Below, piece after piece: positions 35,703-48,581 of a stretch of 64,000 nt of DNA (position 1 is its first letter; each line of letters starts with the position of its first letter). The stretch comes from Eudorina sp. 2006-703-Eu-15 (taxonomy: Eukaryota; Chlorophyta; Chlorophyceae; Chlamydomonadales; Volvocaceae), in NCBI GenBank assembly GCA_003117195.1, contig BDSI01000092.1:442001-506000 (forward strand), in the 5' to 3' direction. The position numbers and the translations under genes were made by a program. The notes beneath the pieces are model-generated. The model ran no database searches and had not been told where the DNA came from. It worked only from the letters and a program-made list of their open reading frames with translations.

Positions 35703-36685
35703 TGGGACTGCCCTAACTCAATAAAAAAATAGTGGCATGCCTCGTCTCATGCATTTATTGCATATGCAAACAGAAGTTGACGAGCGTGACAACAACAGCA
35801 TTTTATCTCGCCAACAGTTGAATGTCCAATATACAATTCAAACACTGCAAATGTATAACAAGGAGCGCGCACACGGGCCCCCACGTCGGTCGTACCTATG
35901 TGTCAAAAAGAAATGGCCGTACAACCGCGTCAACTTGGGATGGCTTGCAGCTCTGTCACCATCTGCACCGGGTACTACATCTGAAGCGGGCCATGAGAGG
36001 TCGACGGCGCACAGGTAGCTGTACGCTTGTACCAACCGGTCTGCCGTACGAGCTGCAACCGTTCTTCATGGTTCCGGTTCACCGGTTGCCACTGTCTCCC
36101 AAACCGTTGCAGATACAGCCGGAGAAGTGGGAGGCATTCCTGATCTGAGTCGGAAACAATATCATGATCCGCTGGGCACTCGTATGCTCAGGTTCCTCTG
36201 CTTGTGTGCGCAACGTCGGTCAACGGGCTGCTTTGTCTGCGCAGCCATCCCGGACGCATTACGGTGTTGAGCACTGGTGCGACCCGGGTTGGCTTCTAGG
36301 CAAAACCCAGATGAAAAACCAGGACTGACTTTCTCACGCGGCGGCGTTCGGAATGCAACGCCAATACTAGCTAATTAAGCGTAATACATGGTCCATCTGG
36401 ATACTTGGTCCATGCAATTACGAAGGTCCAAACATGTCCGAAGCAAGGCACATCGGCAAAGTAGGTAAGCACACCCCACTACGATCGTTCCCGTACACTA
36501 CCTATGAACTGCTGCTGCAAGTACCTATGAGGTTGATACCCTGAACGAGCAAGCTTTCATCGCCCAGCACCCAGACCACCTGTTCACGCTCAATTCTCGG
36601 TTCCACACCGCCAGGCATCCGGTCAAGCTATCTATATTAACACAACTCGTCCATCGCTATGTAGTCCGCAGAATCGACAGTCACG
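35703..36685. other. Intergenic, one weak ORF
   Basis: Upstream of the DnaJ gene and downstream of the COPB2 stop, both minus strand. Apart from the tentative plus-strand frame at 35822-36148, I recognise nothing. Confidence 0.5.
35822..36148 (+). CDS. Tentative small ORF, unknown
   Basis: A 108-codon frame from ATG with a basic, His-rich first half and a Pro/Leu-rich end (LPYELQPFFMVPVHRLPLSP). No known domain. The position, just upstream of the minus-strand DnaJ gene and divergent from it, is where a separate small gene could sit, but chance is equally likely. An intron could start at GTAGCT near 36016. Confidence 0.2.
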   Translation: MSNIQFKHCKCITRSAHTGPHVGRTYVSKRNGRTTASTWDGLQLCHHLHRVLHLKRAMRGRRRTGSCTLVPTGLPYELQPFFMVPVHRLPLSPKPLQIQPEKWEAFLI

Positions 36686-39600
36686 TTACGCCTCGCCGTC
36701 CCCCTCGCCGTCGAGGCCCCAGTCGTCATCGAGATCCTCCGCAGCAACGTTGCCGGCGTCCGCTCCCGTATCCCCAGCTGGGTCGCCTGCAGAATGCACG
36801 ACAACCTGCTGTGAGGAAATGAACCTGCACACGCACTCCTGGATTATGGACGCCGATGAATGCCGCTAGCACTCGTGACGATGATTGTCACCGACGCAAC
36901 GGAGCAACGGAGTAAGCGGCACAGCAGTGGTCTCCGGTAGGCAGCAAACTCCACTCCCAAACCCTCTGCCCACAGAGCGGCTCGCACGTATGGCCCTCTT
37001 ACCGAAGGGATCCTCCTCCTCATCATCCACCGCCGCCTCGTTCTCCGGCTCGGCTGCTGGTGGCGTAGGCGCAGCCACCGGGGCGGGCGGCGGCGGCGGC
37101 GGTGTGGGCTCCTGCGGAGATGCAGTCAGGATGCACCTATCGTTCAGTGGCACTAATAAAGATGGCAACTGGGCGGTATCTGGTCGCCTGAAACAGGTCT
37201 GGAAGAGGGCGTCTTTGTGCATAAGCAACAGCTCGTCGTACCTCTTCCGCCTCCTCCGCTTCCGCCTCCTCCTCCTCCTCCGCACCGCCCGCCTCAATCG
37301 CGGCTTCCTCCTCCTCCATAGCCTCTTCCCGGACCTCCTCTTCAAGATGCTCCTCGTTCTCGTCAGGACCTAGGCCTAGCCCTTGCAGCCGCTCCAGCAG
37401 CCCCTCCAACCCGACCTCCAGCGCTGACGCGTTGACCGCCGCAGCGTCCAGGTAGTTGCTGGCGGGAATCGCCTTGGAACGCTGCGCGCCTGCATTAAGA
37501 CCGTGCGGACGACCGTTCAGCTAAAAGCCGATAGAACCCGAGGGACAGTGAAGGAAGCAAACTTACTCAGGAGCTTCTCAGCTTCTAGAGCCTCCTCCAA
37601 GTGCGGGAAGAGGTTCGGGTACGAAGCAGGGTCCGCCAGAGCTTCGGCAGCCTGGAGAAACATGGGATGGAAATGTGAAATGATATTATCCTAGTGCGAA
37701 GGCAAACATCGAACTCAATGGACCGCACAGGTGCTTCGCACGGAAACACAATGCAGTACCCTAGATTTTGGCCACAGAATCTTGCATACCTTAGGGTTGA
37801 TGGCCGCCAGGTCCGCCTTCCACTTCACCAACGCCGGCGAAATCGCCGATGGCAGGTACGTGCGAGCGAAGAAGGCGGCCTCTGGCAACCTGCACGTTGA
37901 CAACAAGCACGCCATGTCAAAACACTCACGATGCTACAGCAGTGAGGGAATATCTTATGTTCCAAGAGTACCCGATTGCGCTGTACGTTAATGAGCTGTC
38001 TATGCACCTGTGGGATTCGAGCAACAGCTCGAGGCAGTCCTCCAGCCGACCCAAGAGGAAAGACGCGAGGAAGGCCACGTTCGTCTTGCCACCAGTCCTC
38101 GCCGCCGCCGCCACCGCCTGCATGCCACTGCTGTCGCCGCGCGCTGATGCGAGCATCAGCAGTCCCGAGAAGTCTGCCGCCCTTGTCAAGCAGTCGGCGG
38201 CAAGGTCCAGCTTGCCTGCAGACATAACGAAATAGGCATCAGCCGCGTGCATCAGCGTCTGACGGCTGTCAAGACTAAGATGCTGCTGTAACGAGCCACC
38301 ACAGCCGATACGAGATGTCACGTACAAGTAATACACTTGTGCATGTAGGATTCATATGTCTGTTTGTCGCCGCATACCTGCCGTCAACGCCATCTCGCCC
38401 AGCTGCTTCCACTTAATCGTGCTGTCGAGCGTGACCGCGATTGCCTGCGCCACGTCCAAGTCGCCCAGCTGAACCGCCAGGTCAAACCTGCAGGAAGATT
38501 GGAGTAGCGGGGTGATATCACGAATGCCAAGGGGAAATAATAACTTCACAATCTGTTAATCGTCGTACAGGCTGCACCATACAAATCGCAGTTGACTTTC
38601 CCGCACCTGTAGTCCTGGTCAGTCGCCACCTGCAGTGCCGTGCTGACCATGCCCTTCGCCTCCAGGAAGCGGGCGATGCTGTTGTGCTGGTCCTGATGGC
38701 CCAAATTCAGCGCAGGAGTCAGTGTAATGAGCATCAAACTGACAACAGCCGCATTGGGGGCCCGGAGGAGTAGATCGGTAGAACAGCAGTTACAACCCTC
38801 AAGGGCATTTGTGGGATTTTGCGTGGGGGACGATGCAAGCCTGTTTTTCATGCCTTGTCGGTCCGTCTATTAGCGCACTGAATCCTTACTAACTCGAGAC
38901 ACGTACTTGCGGAATGCTCGGGAGCAGCTCCATGGCCGAGTCCAGCTCGCCAGCCGTAATTCGCGCTTTGAACTCGATGAGTGACAGCAGTAGCGTGAAC
39001 GACACCACGTTGAACTCCCTGCGCCATTCCCGACGTCATTTACGGCACATAGGTTACCACGCGCACTATTCGAGCGTAGGAACCACGGCGGGTACGTCAT
39101 TGACCCATACCTAACGTTTCATATTGAGGTTCAATCCTTTGCGATGGCAGGGTTCACGGCATACTTACTTGTCGATCAGGAACACGCGGTTCTGCGCCGC
39201 CAGGTAGCCCAGTAGATACATCGGACGGTCCAGGTGCACGACCGTCGTCACCTCACCGCCAACACAATAGTTCAGGCGCCACGCGGTGTTGTTGTATACA
39301 AAGCACTCGCCGACCCAAACGCATGTACGGACGCGCTCGCTGATCTCCGCCTGCAGGAACGACACGCCCAGGTTGTCACCTCTGTCATGGCTTGGCAGTC
39401 ATCGAAGGGAACCACTAGTCGCGCAGCCAAACCACGCCCTTGACAAACTAAATTTGCGCTCTGCGTGCAATTGTGAAAGCAAAACCGGACCACGGACGAA
39501 CCTGCAGGTCGAAGGCATCGTCGACGCCGTCCTCTCCGGCGGCGGCACCGGACGCGAAGTGCTCCTCCACCACCTCCCTGCAACGGCAAGTAATCATTCA

Positions 39601-42600
39601 GAAACCCCTCGGCATGTCTCCATATCCACCGACCCCATGTAACAATCGCCTACCGGTTGTACTTCAGAATGTAGAAGCTCGAATCGCCCAAGATGGCCAC
39701 GGTGTTGCCGCTCTCGCTCCAGTGCACCGACCTCGCCGCCACGTCCACGCGGCGCACCACGCGGCCCTCCCAGTCGTAGAACACGATAAAGTCCGAGCCC
39801 CGCACGGCAACCAGGGAGCCACCGTGGATGCCCTCCGCACTGAACCCGAGCGCCAAGCTATGCTTCTCCTACAAAGCGAACACAGGGTGGTGGATGACTT
39901 CATTGTTTTGCTGAAGACCGGACGCCTACTTTCGGGAGGGAGTTCCCCAAGTGCAGGATACTGCACAACAATTTCGATACTGACCTGGAAGTTCTTGTAG
40001 ATTTTGACCTTGCTCGTCGACTCACGGATCGCGTAGTCGTTGCTGTCCGCGCTCCAGACGAACTCTAGGCCGCTGCCGAATGCCTTATTGCGCCAGGCCA
40101 ACGCCGTGTAGACGATGTATTCCCCTGAATACGACATTCGTGAAGAAGGCTATTGTTTGCAGGCTTCGCCACATCATCGAGTGTCATTGCGGCAAATGCA
40201 CAGCCGAACAAGAAGGTATATCCCTGGCCGCTTGCAAAAGGCACATGCTTTCCCTTCCTGGTCATCAGGAATGGTGGGTAGTTCCATTCACCACTTAGGC
40301 ATTTGTGCGGTACGCGGCTTACCGTCGCCACACACGACGACGAAACGACCATTCGGGTTGTGTTGGAGGCTTTGTGGGTACAAATCGCAGGAGCCCAGGT
40401 CCTTCACCGGAAGCGGGAGCCGCTCGCCATCCGCCATCTCGAAGTCAGCACCCAGGGCCTTGATGTTCACCGTCTGTATTGCCAAGTGGGGATAGCCTCA
40501 GCTTAACCCACATAGCTCAGCGGTACATCCTCCGAAGGTTCAGTAAAACTCATCAGGACACAAGGTTGACGCAACAACTATCGTTCATGATCTCCTTCAC
40601 CAGCATTTCGTAAGCAATTAACCCACCTGGATCTCGTTGTGACGAGCCCAGATGATCTTTCCGCTGTTGTCCATCGAAGCCACAGGCTCATCGCGGCCAA
40701 TCTGTGCACATGCATGGGCTTCCGTCAGAGAAAGGGCACGGAACACACGACACCAACGACGCGTTCATTTTGTTACCTTCAGCATGACAGCGCCTTCATC
40801 GTAACCGATGGCGATGCTGCACAGCACGATACCCATTTTCAGAGGAAAGGCGTAAGAGATTAAGGAACACAGCAGCGGGCGTACCAGTTCGAGCCCTTGC
40901 AGTAACCCAGGCTCCATACGCGCTCCATGCGGTAGTCCAGGGTGTTCTCCAGGCGGTAAGTGGTGCTATGCCACAGCTTGACGGTGCCGTCCTCAGAGCC
41001 CTGCGCTTAGAAGGGCCGGTCACTTGAACATCGAAGGAGGCAACCTTGACCGGCTCGCTTGACCGGAACAATCTTACCGTGACAATGATGGGCAGCTCCG
41101 GGTGGAAGATGGCGGAGGAGATGTTGTGCGCGTGGCCCTGCAGCATCCACCGCGTCAGCAATCGTACACCACAATTTTGTGTATGCCTGGATGAAATGGC
41201 GCCAGCGCGCTGCTTAAAGCCTCTGCAACGCGACATCCCCGTTGCCCATTTGCCTAACTGCCCCAAAAATGCACTTCCAGCTGGAAAGTGCTGATCGTCC
41301 CAAGGCAAAACAGTCGCCTGTACTGTTACCTATGCATGAGGTTGGGTGCTGGTTTATGCGTGCTGAACTCGCTGGCAGTTTGCTGCTTGGACGGCAGGAA
41401 GGCAGAGAGTAGACCATGTGCGCGCAACCCTCACCTCCAAGGTGGTTACGCAGGCCTTCGTCTGGTAGTCCCAGACCTTCACCAGTTTATCGTCCGCACC
41501 ACTGATAAGGTATGGGCGATCACCGCCTACATCACGTAACCGAGTGGGAATTACATGCTTCAGGTCCTCGCATATTGCTGTAGCAGTCGATCCAAATGAA
41601 GGTACTGAAACTATCGTCATTGCGCTTGGACCCACCGGTGAAGTAGTCGACACAGTTCACCCCCTTCTCATGACCCTCCAGCGTGAAGTTCGGGGTGGGC
41701 TGGCCTAAGCTCCAGACCTGCGAATGCTCTGGATTTCAGAAACCGTGTGCTATATCCTGGGCATCTCGATGCATGTAACGACTCAATTTTGCTTTGTCAC
41801 ACCTTGATCGTCCGGTCCAGTGACGCGGACGCGAAGGTGTTGGTGTCCTTCGGGTTGAAGGACACCTGCATCACGTAATGCGAGTGCCCCTCGAACACCT
41901 GGACGCAGTTCCAGCCCTGCACAGCCACCGCAAACGCAAGGTAAATAGAAGCAGTTCACGCTATTTGAGGCGCGAGCCGGTGATAGCTTGCACTCAGCAG
42001 CATTTCTCCAACACGCACCTTCTCCCAGTCCCAAAGCTTGATCAGCATATCGTCCGACGAGGTCAAAATGTACGGCATCGTCGGCGAAATGGCAATACAC
42101 CTGTACATGGCGTCGAAAACTCCGACGGTTACGGACTGCATCACGCAAGCTCCCACGTACAACACCGTTCAAGGAACTTACCTGATGTAGTCAGTGTGCG
42201 CTTCGAAAGTCTTCACCTTGTCCATCGTGTTATAGTTATAGACCCGAATGAACATGTCGTCGGACCCTGTAATCACCCATTGCTTCCGGGCAACGAACTT
42301 AGCTGCGCGGACAGGCAGCTCCGTCACCTCGAACGACTTGACCAATGTCTGCGGTCAGGCATCGATGCCCAGCACCGTTGGGTGTGGGAACTTGGCCGTA
42401 GAATGAACAGCGTTAGGGACAGCCCTTTCAATAAACCCGGGCTGTCACCGCCGTTCCTTGCGCAACACACCACCAGGATAAATACCTGGTCCGTATAGTT
42501 CCAAATGTACACGTTTCCATTGTACAAGTTCGCCAGCATCCTGCGCAAGGAGACCAAGGACATGTACTGTGAACGTACGCCGACCGCTGCGGTGAAGGGG

Positions 42601-43062
42601 GGTGGGGTACTGCTAGCGTGCAGTCGGGTTTCAAAAGGGAACACCCTTGCATCAGATCAAGTGTACTCATTGAAGAATACTGCTTTCCTACATAAAACTG
42701 CATTGGGCGCAAGGGCGACGGTCACAGACAGCTTACCATGGCTCCGTTGGGTGCACATCTACACCCTTGACCCGGTCCGTCCGCTGGACCAGCTGCTTCT
42801 GCGCGCCCGTAATATGTGCGATTGCCGTAAGCTCAACAATCCCACAAGCAATACTTGCTCACGCAGCCAGCCCACGATGCAGTTGCAGGACGCAACCTCC
42901 CGAGTACGCGACAAAAATGATGCAAATCTCGTAGAACTAACCTTGATTTCCAGGCGCAGCGGCTGAGAAAAGGTGAGGCAAGGAAAACGCGACCGTAAGG
43001 TAACAGATCAGGTTGGACAAAGACCGACGAAAAGCTCAATGCGCCCAGGCCAAGCTCACCAT
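36686..43062 (-). CDS. COPB2: Coatomer subunit beta' (COPI)
   Basis: About 27 exons. The ATG stands alone at the end of exon 1 (43062-43060, followed by GTGAGC). Exon 2 is only 21 bases (42962-42942) and encodes PLRLEIK, the conserved beta'-COP N terminus after Met. Exons 42798-42737, 42540-42486, 42348-42182, 42100-42019, 41916-41803, 41717-41636, 41526-41435, 41137-41078, 41000-40885 and 40816-40777 join in phase and form the first WD40 propeller ([85 protein letters not shown]). A second propeller follows ([52 protein letters not shown]). Then comes an alpha-solenoid ([54 protein letters not shown]). The tail is Glu- and Pro-rich and ends [14 protein letters not shown]. Known of the family: it binds KKXX cargo signals in COPI coats that move cargo from Golgi to ER. 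Confidence 0.96.
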
Positions 43063-45578
43063 GTTTATGACCTATTCCAGAAATTTACAGCGGTCAGTGC
43101 CACGCCGTGCAGAACGCACGGGGGCTGTAAGCTCGTTTCCTCACAAAACGCAACAAGGTGAAGCAGTATGTAGATCGACTAATGTCTCCTACCGCTCGGA
43201 TTACGTCGGACTTTGTATTACGCTGATGGCAAGGGAGCTCCATTTAGTTTGCTGTGCCGTACTGGACATGCTTTGTTGCTTTCCCTCCTCCCTCCTTCTT
43301 GTGATAAGTTCCTGTCACTGTGCTGCATGAACATTATAATACATTTTTTAATCGTTATGTGGAACGATGCACCTCCGGGCGCATGGCTGTGCGACGTGCA
43401 CAGCCAAGCTTTGTAACTGCCCACCGGGAACGTGTGCACAATCGCACAATCCCGTAAGGATTACGATTTGGCTGATGGGAAGGGCACAACCGTATGCATG
43501 CTACCGACTGCCACGTACTGGTGCTGGACAGCTGGGAACATTCACACACCGGTGCAGCCGTGTACTTTGCTGCAGCATATTGCTGCCACCTCGCCTAACC
43601 CCATTATTGAGGGGCTTGCCTTGCGTGTAGCCAAGACACGTACAGTACTGCAGGCCAGCGTGGCGAAGTATGCTGTGTCTTGTACGAAGGAAACTGAATG
43701 CAGGGCTGCATGCTTGTCAGAGTTGTAGGGTTGGCCTGGCAGTCCTTACCTCCCCCATAAGTTTTGGAAACCATGGCAACTCCTAAAATCGATGTTCGCA
43801 CCCACAACCAGCAACCAGTGGGGTCTGCCGATCCTGGCCGATTTTGCTTAGGCGTCAACTCCGCTCCTGGTCAGCTCGAGAGTCAACAACGCAAGGGTAT
43901 TTCTGCATGGGTGTACTGTCACCCGCTGACATTCGAAGGTCTTCTGCCCGTCGCCCATGTGCTGACGTAGAGTTCCCTGGCAAGGTGCACGCGTCAAACC
44001 AGGGCTGCGCGTGCACCTTGGTGAGCGTATGACTGACGTTCAATGCAAGCCTGACGTTCAGTGCAAGCGTGGCCCGACGCCTCCTGACGTGACACCGACG
44101 TGCAAATCACCGATGTGCTGTGTCGCCATCCCGTGCTGCAGTTTGAACCTCGGTTGTGACAAAGGCTTAGTTGATACCGTTTTACATGCCTGTTGGCACG
44201 TTACAGCCCAGCAGCTTTCTCGAAGTCCTTGCAGGCAACCCAACGGATTCCGCATATCAGTCCCGTGGCAGAAGGAACGCATACAGTGGAAGGTGAAGAA
44301 TGTGTATACGCTTTAAACTTCGGGGCAGGATGCGAGGTCCGAAGTACTGTCGTGCCCAGCAGCCCAGGTCACGGCCATATGCGCTATCTTCGGTATGCTC
44401 AACGGACAACACTGACCATGCTGAAAATGGACATCGGCGGAGCAAACGTCGATGTTCAATGCTGCCGTCAGCAGCATATGCCATGGGCGTGGATGAGGCA
44501 TACCGCGTTTCGAGAGCCCTTACACACGGTCCAGAGTCATCGCGTCCAATCGGTCACGCAGTGATCAATCCGGTCAAGTGCCCGTAAGGGCCTTCGTCGC
44601 TCCCTAGTATGTTCGCGTGTGACTAGGTCACCGTCGATCTGTAAGGTATTGTTCACTATCAAACATAAGTGTGTGATGCAACCATAGTCATGGTTACTTG
44701 CACAGACCACCTCTCTGTTCACATATGCGACGATGCTACCCCTCACATATGCGACGATGCTAAATTTCCACACCCCCTCTCCGCCACACATAAACCCAAT
44801 AAAATGGCATGATGATATGCCAGTGCGTCCGCAAACATGGCCAGGCAAACCGTTTGCCTTCGTTTGCATCGACCAGACACTACTACAACGACAAGTGCAC
44901 ACTCACCGACGCATTGGCATTCCTTGCTCTTGGAATCTCTCAGCTGCTATGGGTGCACCGCAATGAAGCGCCGCACAGGGGAGATACCAAGGTTGCCACG
45001 CAACGAAACATCAGCATGCCACTCTTGGCTGATCACCCGGCCTCCCAGGACCTACAAACAACCAACTGACATCTGTAACTATGCACATAAGGGGCCGACA
45101 TGACCCAAGTATGGCATGAAATACTTCACAAAGTTCACTCCGTACACGAGAGCCGCTACGAGAAACGAAGGAGCCTTCGGCGCCCGGATATGATGCATGC
45201 AACGTGCCGACTCCCCGCGTCCTGCCCTCCATCTCTCCTTCCGCTTCAGGCTAGCCCCTCACACGGCACCGAACCGTAACACACCACGCCATTCACATTG
45301 GTCTGCTATATGACATTATGGCCCTCAATCCGCTCACTCCGTTATTTCAAGGACCTGGGACCACGCATGCAAGAATGGTCCCCAAGGCATTCTTCGCCAG
45401 CAACAGAAACAACATATTACGTAGTGGTCCTCGCAAAAAGAAATAGTGGTGGTCTTCTCAGCAACGAAAGATCGTAGCATGCTTGGGTGACCGGTGACCG
45501 GTAGGGTTACTCGGTAAGGCAAACTCGGGTATTTATACAATTTATCCTCGGGGGTTTCACCTCATTCGGGGCTGCACC
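43063..45578. other. Gene-poor interval with short duplications
   Basis: Lies upstream of COPB2 and downstream of the small plastid-protein gene. It holds the COPB2 promoter, a tentative plus-strand gene (43773-44564), a perfect 13-bp inverted repeat (43981-44020) and two short direct duplications (about 44031-44069 and 44717-44762). Two plus-strand sites, near 43226 and 43466, both encode an ADGKG motif in one frame, perhaps a decayed duplicated exon. I recognise no protein family. Confidence 0.4.
43773..44564 (+). CDS. Tentative three-exon gene, unknown
   Basis: ATG at 43773 opens MATPKIDVRTHNQQPVGSAD. Three segments join in phase with usable borders: 43773-43896 (before GTATTT), 43971-44020 (after ACGTAG, before GTGAGC) and 44235-44564 (after TTGCAG, to a TGA). 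The product would be about 167 residues, with Cys-containing stretches (HASNQGCACTL, EGEECVYALNFGAGCEV). No domain is recognised. Phase agreement over two short introns is modest support only. Confidence 0.25.
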
Positions 45579-46128
45579 TCATTGGTGGTCAGTGAACAGC
45601 AACTCGTTCAACACCTGCGGAGGTGCATTCAGGATCCCCGGTGGCGGTGGCACCCATCATCACACGTGCCATAATCGAGATGTCCGAACCTTCGCGTGCG
45701 AGTGGTCAGTTGGACACTTACCAACGCGACAACGGTTGCACTGAAGGTGATGCCCAGTGCGGTCAAGGGATCTTGGCCATGCACGTAAACGCAATAGCTG
45801 GTGACGATTAGGGCGCCGAGACCTGTCGATAGGATGTCGTAGCGCTGCGAGAAATGCGAGTGCCGTAAGTGCGTCGGCCCTGACGACCAATTGCCAGGCC
45901 AGATTAATCAGACACAATTGCAACAAGTAATACCTTAAGGAATACGTCCACGGCAGCTTGCACATTGCGGATTGGGTCTTGCAACTCTGCCCGAACTACT
46001 ACGCGAGTTCTCGGTATCGCCCGACGCCGGGCCACTGTCGGCCGAATGATACAGCTACGGTATCTAGTAGAAATACAAGGCCTGTGAGCAGCGACTGTAT
46101 TGCAAAGCTTGTACTGGAAAGACGCCAT
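45579..46128 (-). CDS. Predicted plastid-targeted small membrane protein (117 aa)
   Basis: Three exons (46128-45934, 45844-45722, 45614-45579) join in phase 0 with GTATTA..CAG and GTAAGT..CAG introns. The first about 48 residues (MASFQYKLCNTVAAHRPCIS, then Arg/Ser-rich to RTRVVVRAE) look like a chloroplast transit peptide with VVVRA/E as a cleavage-like site. The mature part is about 70 residues: an amphipathic stretch (LQDPIRNVQAAVDVFLK), RYDILSTGLGALIVTSYCVY as a first membrane helix, DPLTALGITFSATVVALVLN as a second, and a short end LLFTDHQ. I do not recognise the family. A small thylakoid or envelope protein is the natural reading. Its last exon codes for only 11 residues, so single-exon ORF searches miss the gene. 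Confidence 0.7.
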
Positions 46129-47170
46129 ACTGACAAGAGACTGTTGCAGACAAACGCAACCTTCGACTGTTACTTGCAATATCTCTGTAACCTGTTCCAA
46201 ATAAGATGTTATGATGGTAGCATGGTACTTGCCCAAATCTGTGCGCCGAATCTAGATTTCCGTACCATCAGAAACCAGAATGATATTGACATGGTACTTT
46301 ATTGACCTCTGGGCGTTACAATACGTTTGTGTTCTATTTTGTTTTGAAAATTATAATTAATTGACAGCATTTACCACGCCGGTGAAGAAGAGAACCTCGG
46401 TATAGGGCCCTCGCCGGGGCAACCGACTCGCGCACCATCTCTCACATCTGAGCACCATACATAGTGCACGGTAACAGCTCGTTATGATAATATGTTCCTT
46501 TGGTCAATCCATTCTGGACGTAGCGGATTTCACTTAAATTCCGAGACTGTCGTCTTTGCATAAGTGGAGCACATGCCGCGAGACTACCTTGGCACATCTA
46601 TGAAATTGTTGCATGTCTGTTATGGTGAATTTCCTATACCTAAACCCGTCTGAACGTTCCGAACAACGAACCCACATGTCTCGCTCCAGCACTCGACCCG
46701 TAAAGCTGGCACCGCTGGCTGATCGCTCAATATCCTGACGTCATGAATAAACATTACAAGCATCTGGCGTACTCTGGCGTGCTGCACTGCTCTGGGCCTA
46801 GGTTGACTGCACAGAAGTGTTTTGTACCATCACCCCACGAACAAGGCTCACCAACGCCAGTTATCCTTAGCCTTCATGGTATCACTTATCGTCTTACATG
46901 CAACCACGCTTATCACTAACACCTAATGCTGCAACAATTATGCAGGGTCTGGTAGTTCGCACGATGTAGCAGCTGCTACTATTACTACTGCAGGCAGGCA
47001 ACCAACCACAACATTCGAAACCATGTCAATACATGAGCTTACATAGGTCAAAACCACAAAACAATGTGAGGGCAGGTAGACCGAATGCATTGATAAGGAT
47101 TCAACCTGGGCCCCTCAACGGACAACCCCTGCATATCGAATCTTGGAAAGCACCGCTCGGCAAACGTAAT
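46129..47170. other. Intergenic region
   Basis: Lies between the start of the small plastid-protein gene and the FtsZ stop, both minus strand. It is less GC-rich than the genes. It holds the FtsZ 3' UTR and nothing else I can name. Confidence 0.5.
47039..47043 (-). terminator. TGTAA poly(A) signal of FtsZ gene
   Basis: TGTAA on the minus strand, about 130 bases after the FtsZ stop. A second TGTAA lies near 46894-46898. Confidence 0.45.
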
Positions 47171-48536
47171 TTACAGAATGCTGCGCCCCAGGAAGTCCAG
47201 CTTTGCTCGGTTGGGACGGCTCCACGGCACTTGCGCTGGGTTGGCGGCTGGTGGCTGCTGCTGCCCCGGGGCGGGGACTGGCGGCTGCGATGCCATGCCC
47301 CCTGGGATCACCTGCATCAGCAATTAGGATCGGAAACCATAACACGGTCGACTGCAGTTGCCCTCGTATGTAATGTTTACTGCAGGGCCTTGTGGCGGCA
47401 TGCTGCACACACCATATTATTTGGGAGCGTGAGAGCTAGGCTGGCTGCTGGGGTGTGAAGTTGAGATCACAGGTGATGGATCGAGATTCGCACGCTGGAT
47501 TGCTGGCGATGGCTGAACCCTTTGCCTCTAAGGATCTACGGGGGATTGTTGGTTGGCAGGATCAACTGCCTTGGACCCCCAGCTCGTATGGCGTAGGTGC
47601 GGTGAAGGTGTCCTGTAGCATTAAATACTAACGAAACAAGTAGGGGTCGGCTTCCTCGAAGCCGGAAAAGGGCGGGGCCCCCTATAATCCGTACAGGCCG
47701 CTTGCTTCAGAAAGAAAACTCTATTACCGCGCAACAGTGTGAGAGAGTGAAAGGTTGCCATTGGGGGTGTCGTTGATGTTGAAGGGGGATCGGCGTGCAT
47801 AGATTCACCAAGCCCAAACACGTCGGCAGCCCCGAAACCATCCTGCAGTACGCGCCGCCGGCGACGGCGGTCATCGTATCGGCACTATGGTAACGATAGT
47901 GCACTACCACATCCGTCTGTGAAGCAGATGATCACAAAGCAAGCTTGAAGCATCCTTGTTTTGCCGTGAAACTGTAGTTGTTTGGTCCGTCGGCAGGCAT
48001 GCAACCCTTCAGTTGCACGCCCGCAGCAGACGTGAACCTCTAAAGTTTGCTATCAATAGTTACATAGCAAATGTAAGGCAAAAACAGGGTGCGAAAAAGC
48101 CGCGGTGAGACCCGGACTTTGGGCCATCGGAACTGGAGAACTCGTTGGCACTCGGTACGCTATCCCTTTGCATCTTGAAACTTTGATTCAGTACATATTG
48201 TTGATTTGTATTCATCTGGCAAGACAGAAAGGCAAATCTTGATGTTGGTGGTATCTTTATGTTCAAACATCAGAACACTATCGAAGTTCAATTTAGCACG
48301 CGCCGCCCATTCCTAATTCAAGTATTCATCACGCGGCACCCGTTGCAACAAATATGAGCGCGAGAGGCGTTGGTTGGATGTTGACTCGGGTCCATGGGGA
48401 CCGCGGAGCTTTACTTTGACCGTTTGTGCGCAAAGAATTTTTTTCAGCCAAACCAAAGTTACCTTGCAATAGAGGACAATTAATATGACAAACATAGCGA
48501 ATTAGTTTAGCGGATAATGAACGTTTTGCCGTTACC

Positions 48537-48581
<45 letters not shown>

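Noticed and set aside
48329..48574. Cys/Val-repeat small protein on the minus strand
   Set aside because: The N-terminal repeat is the translated CA microsatellite, and the frame lies inside an FtsZ intron.
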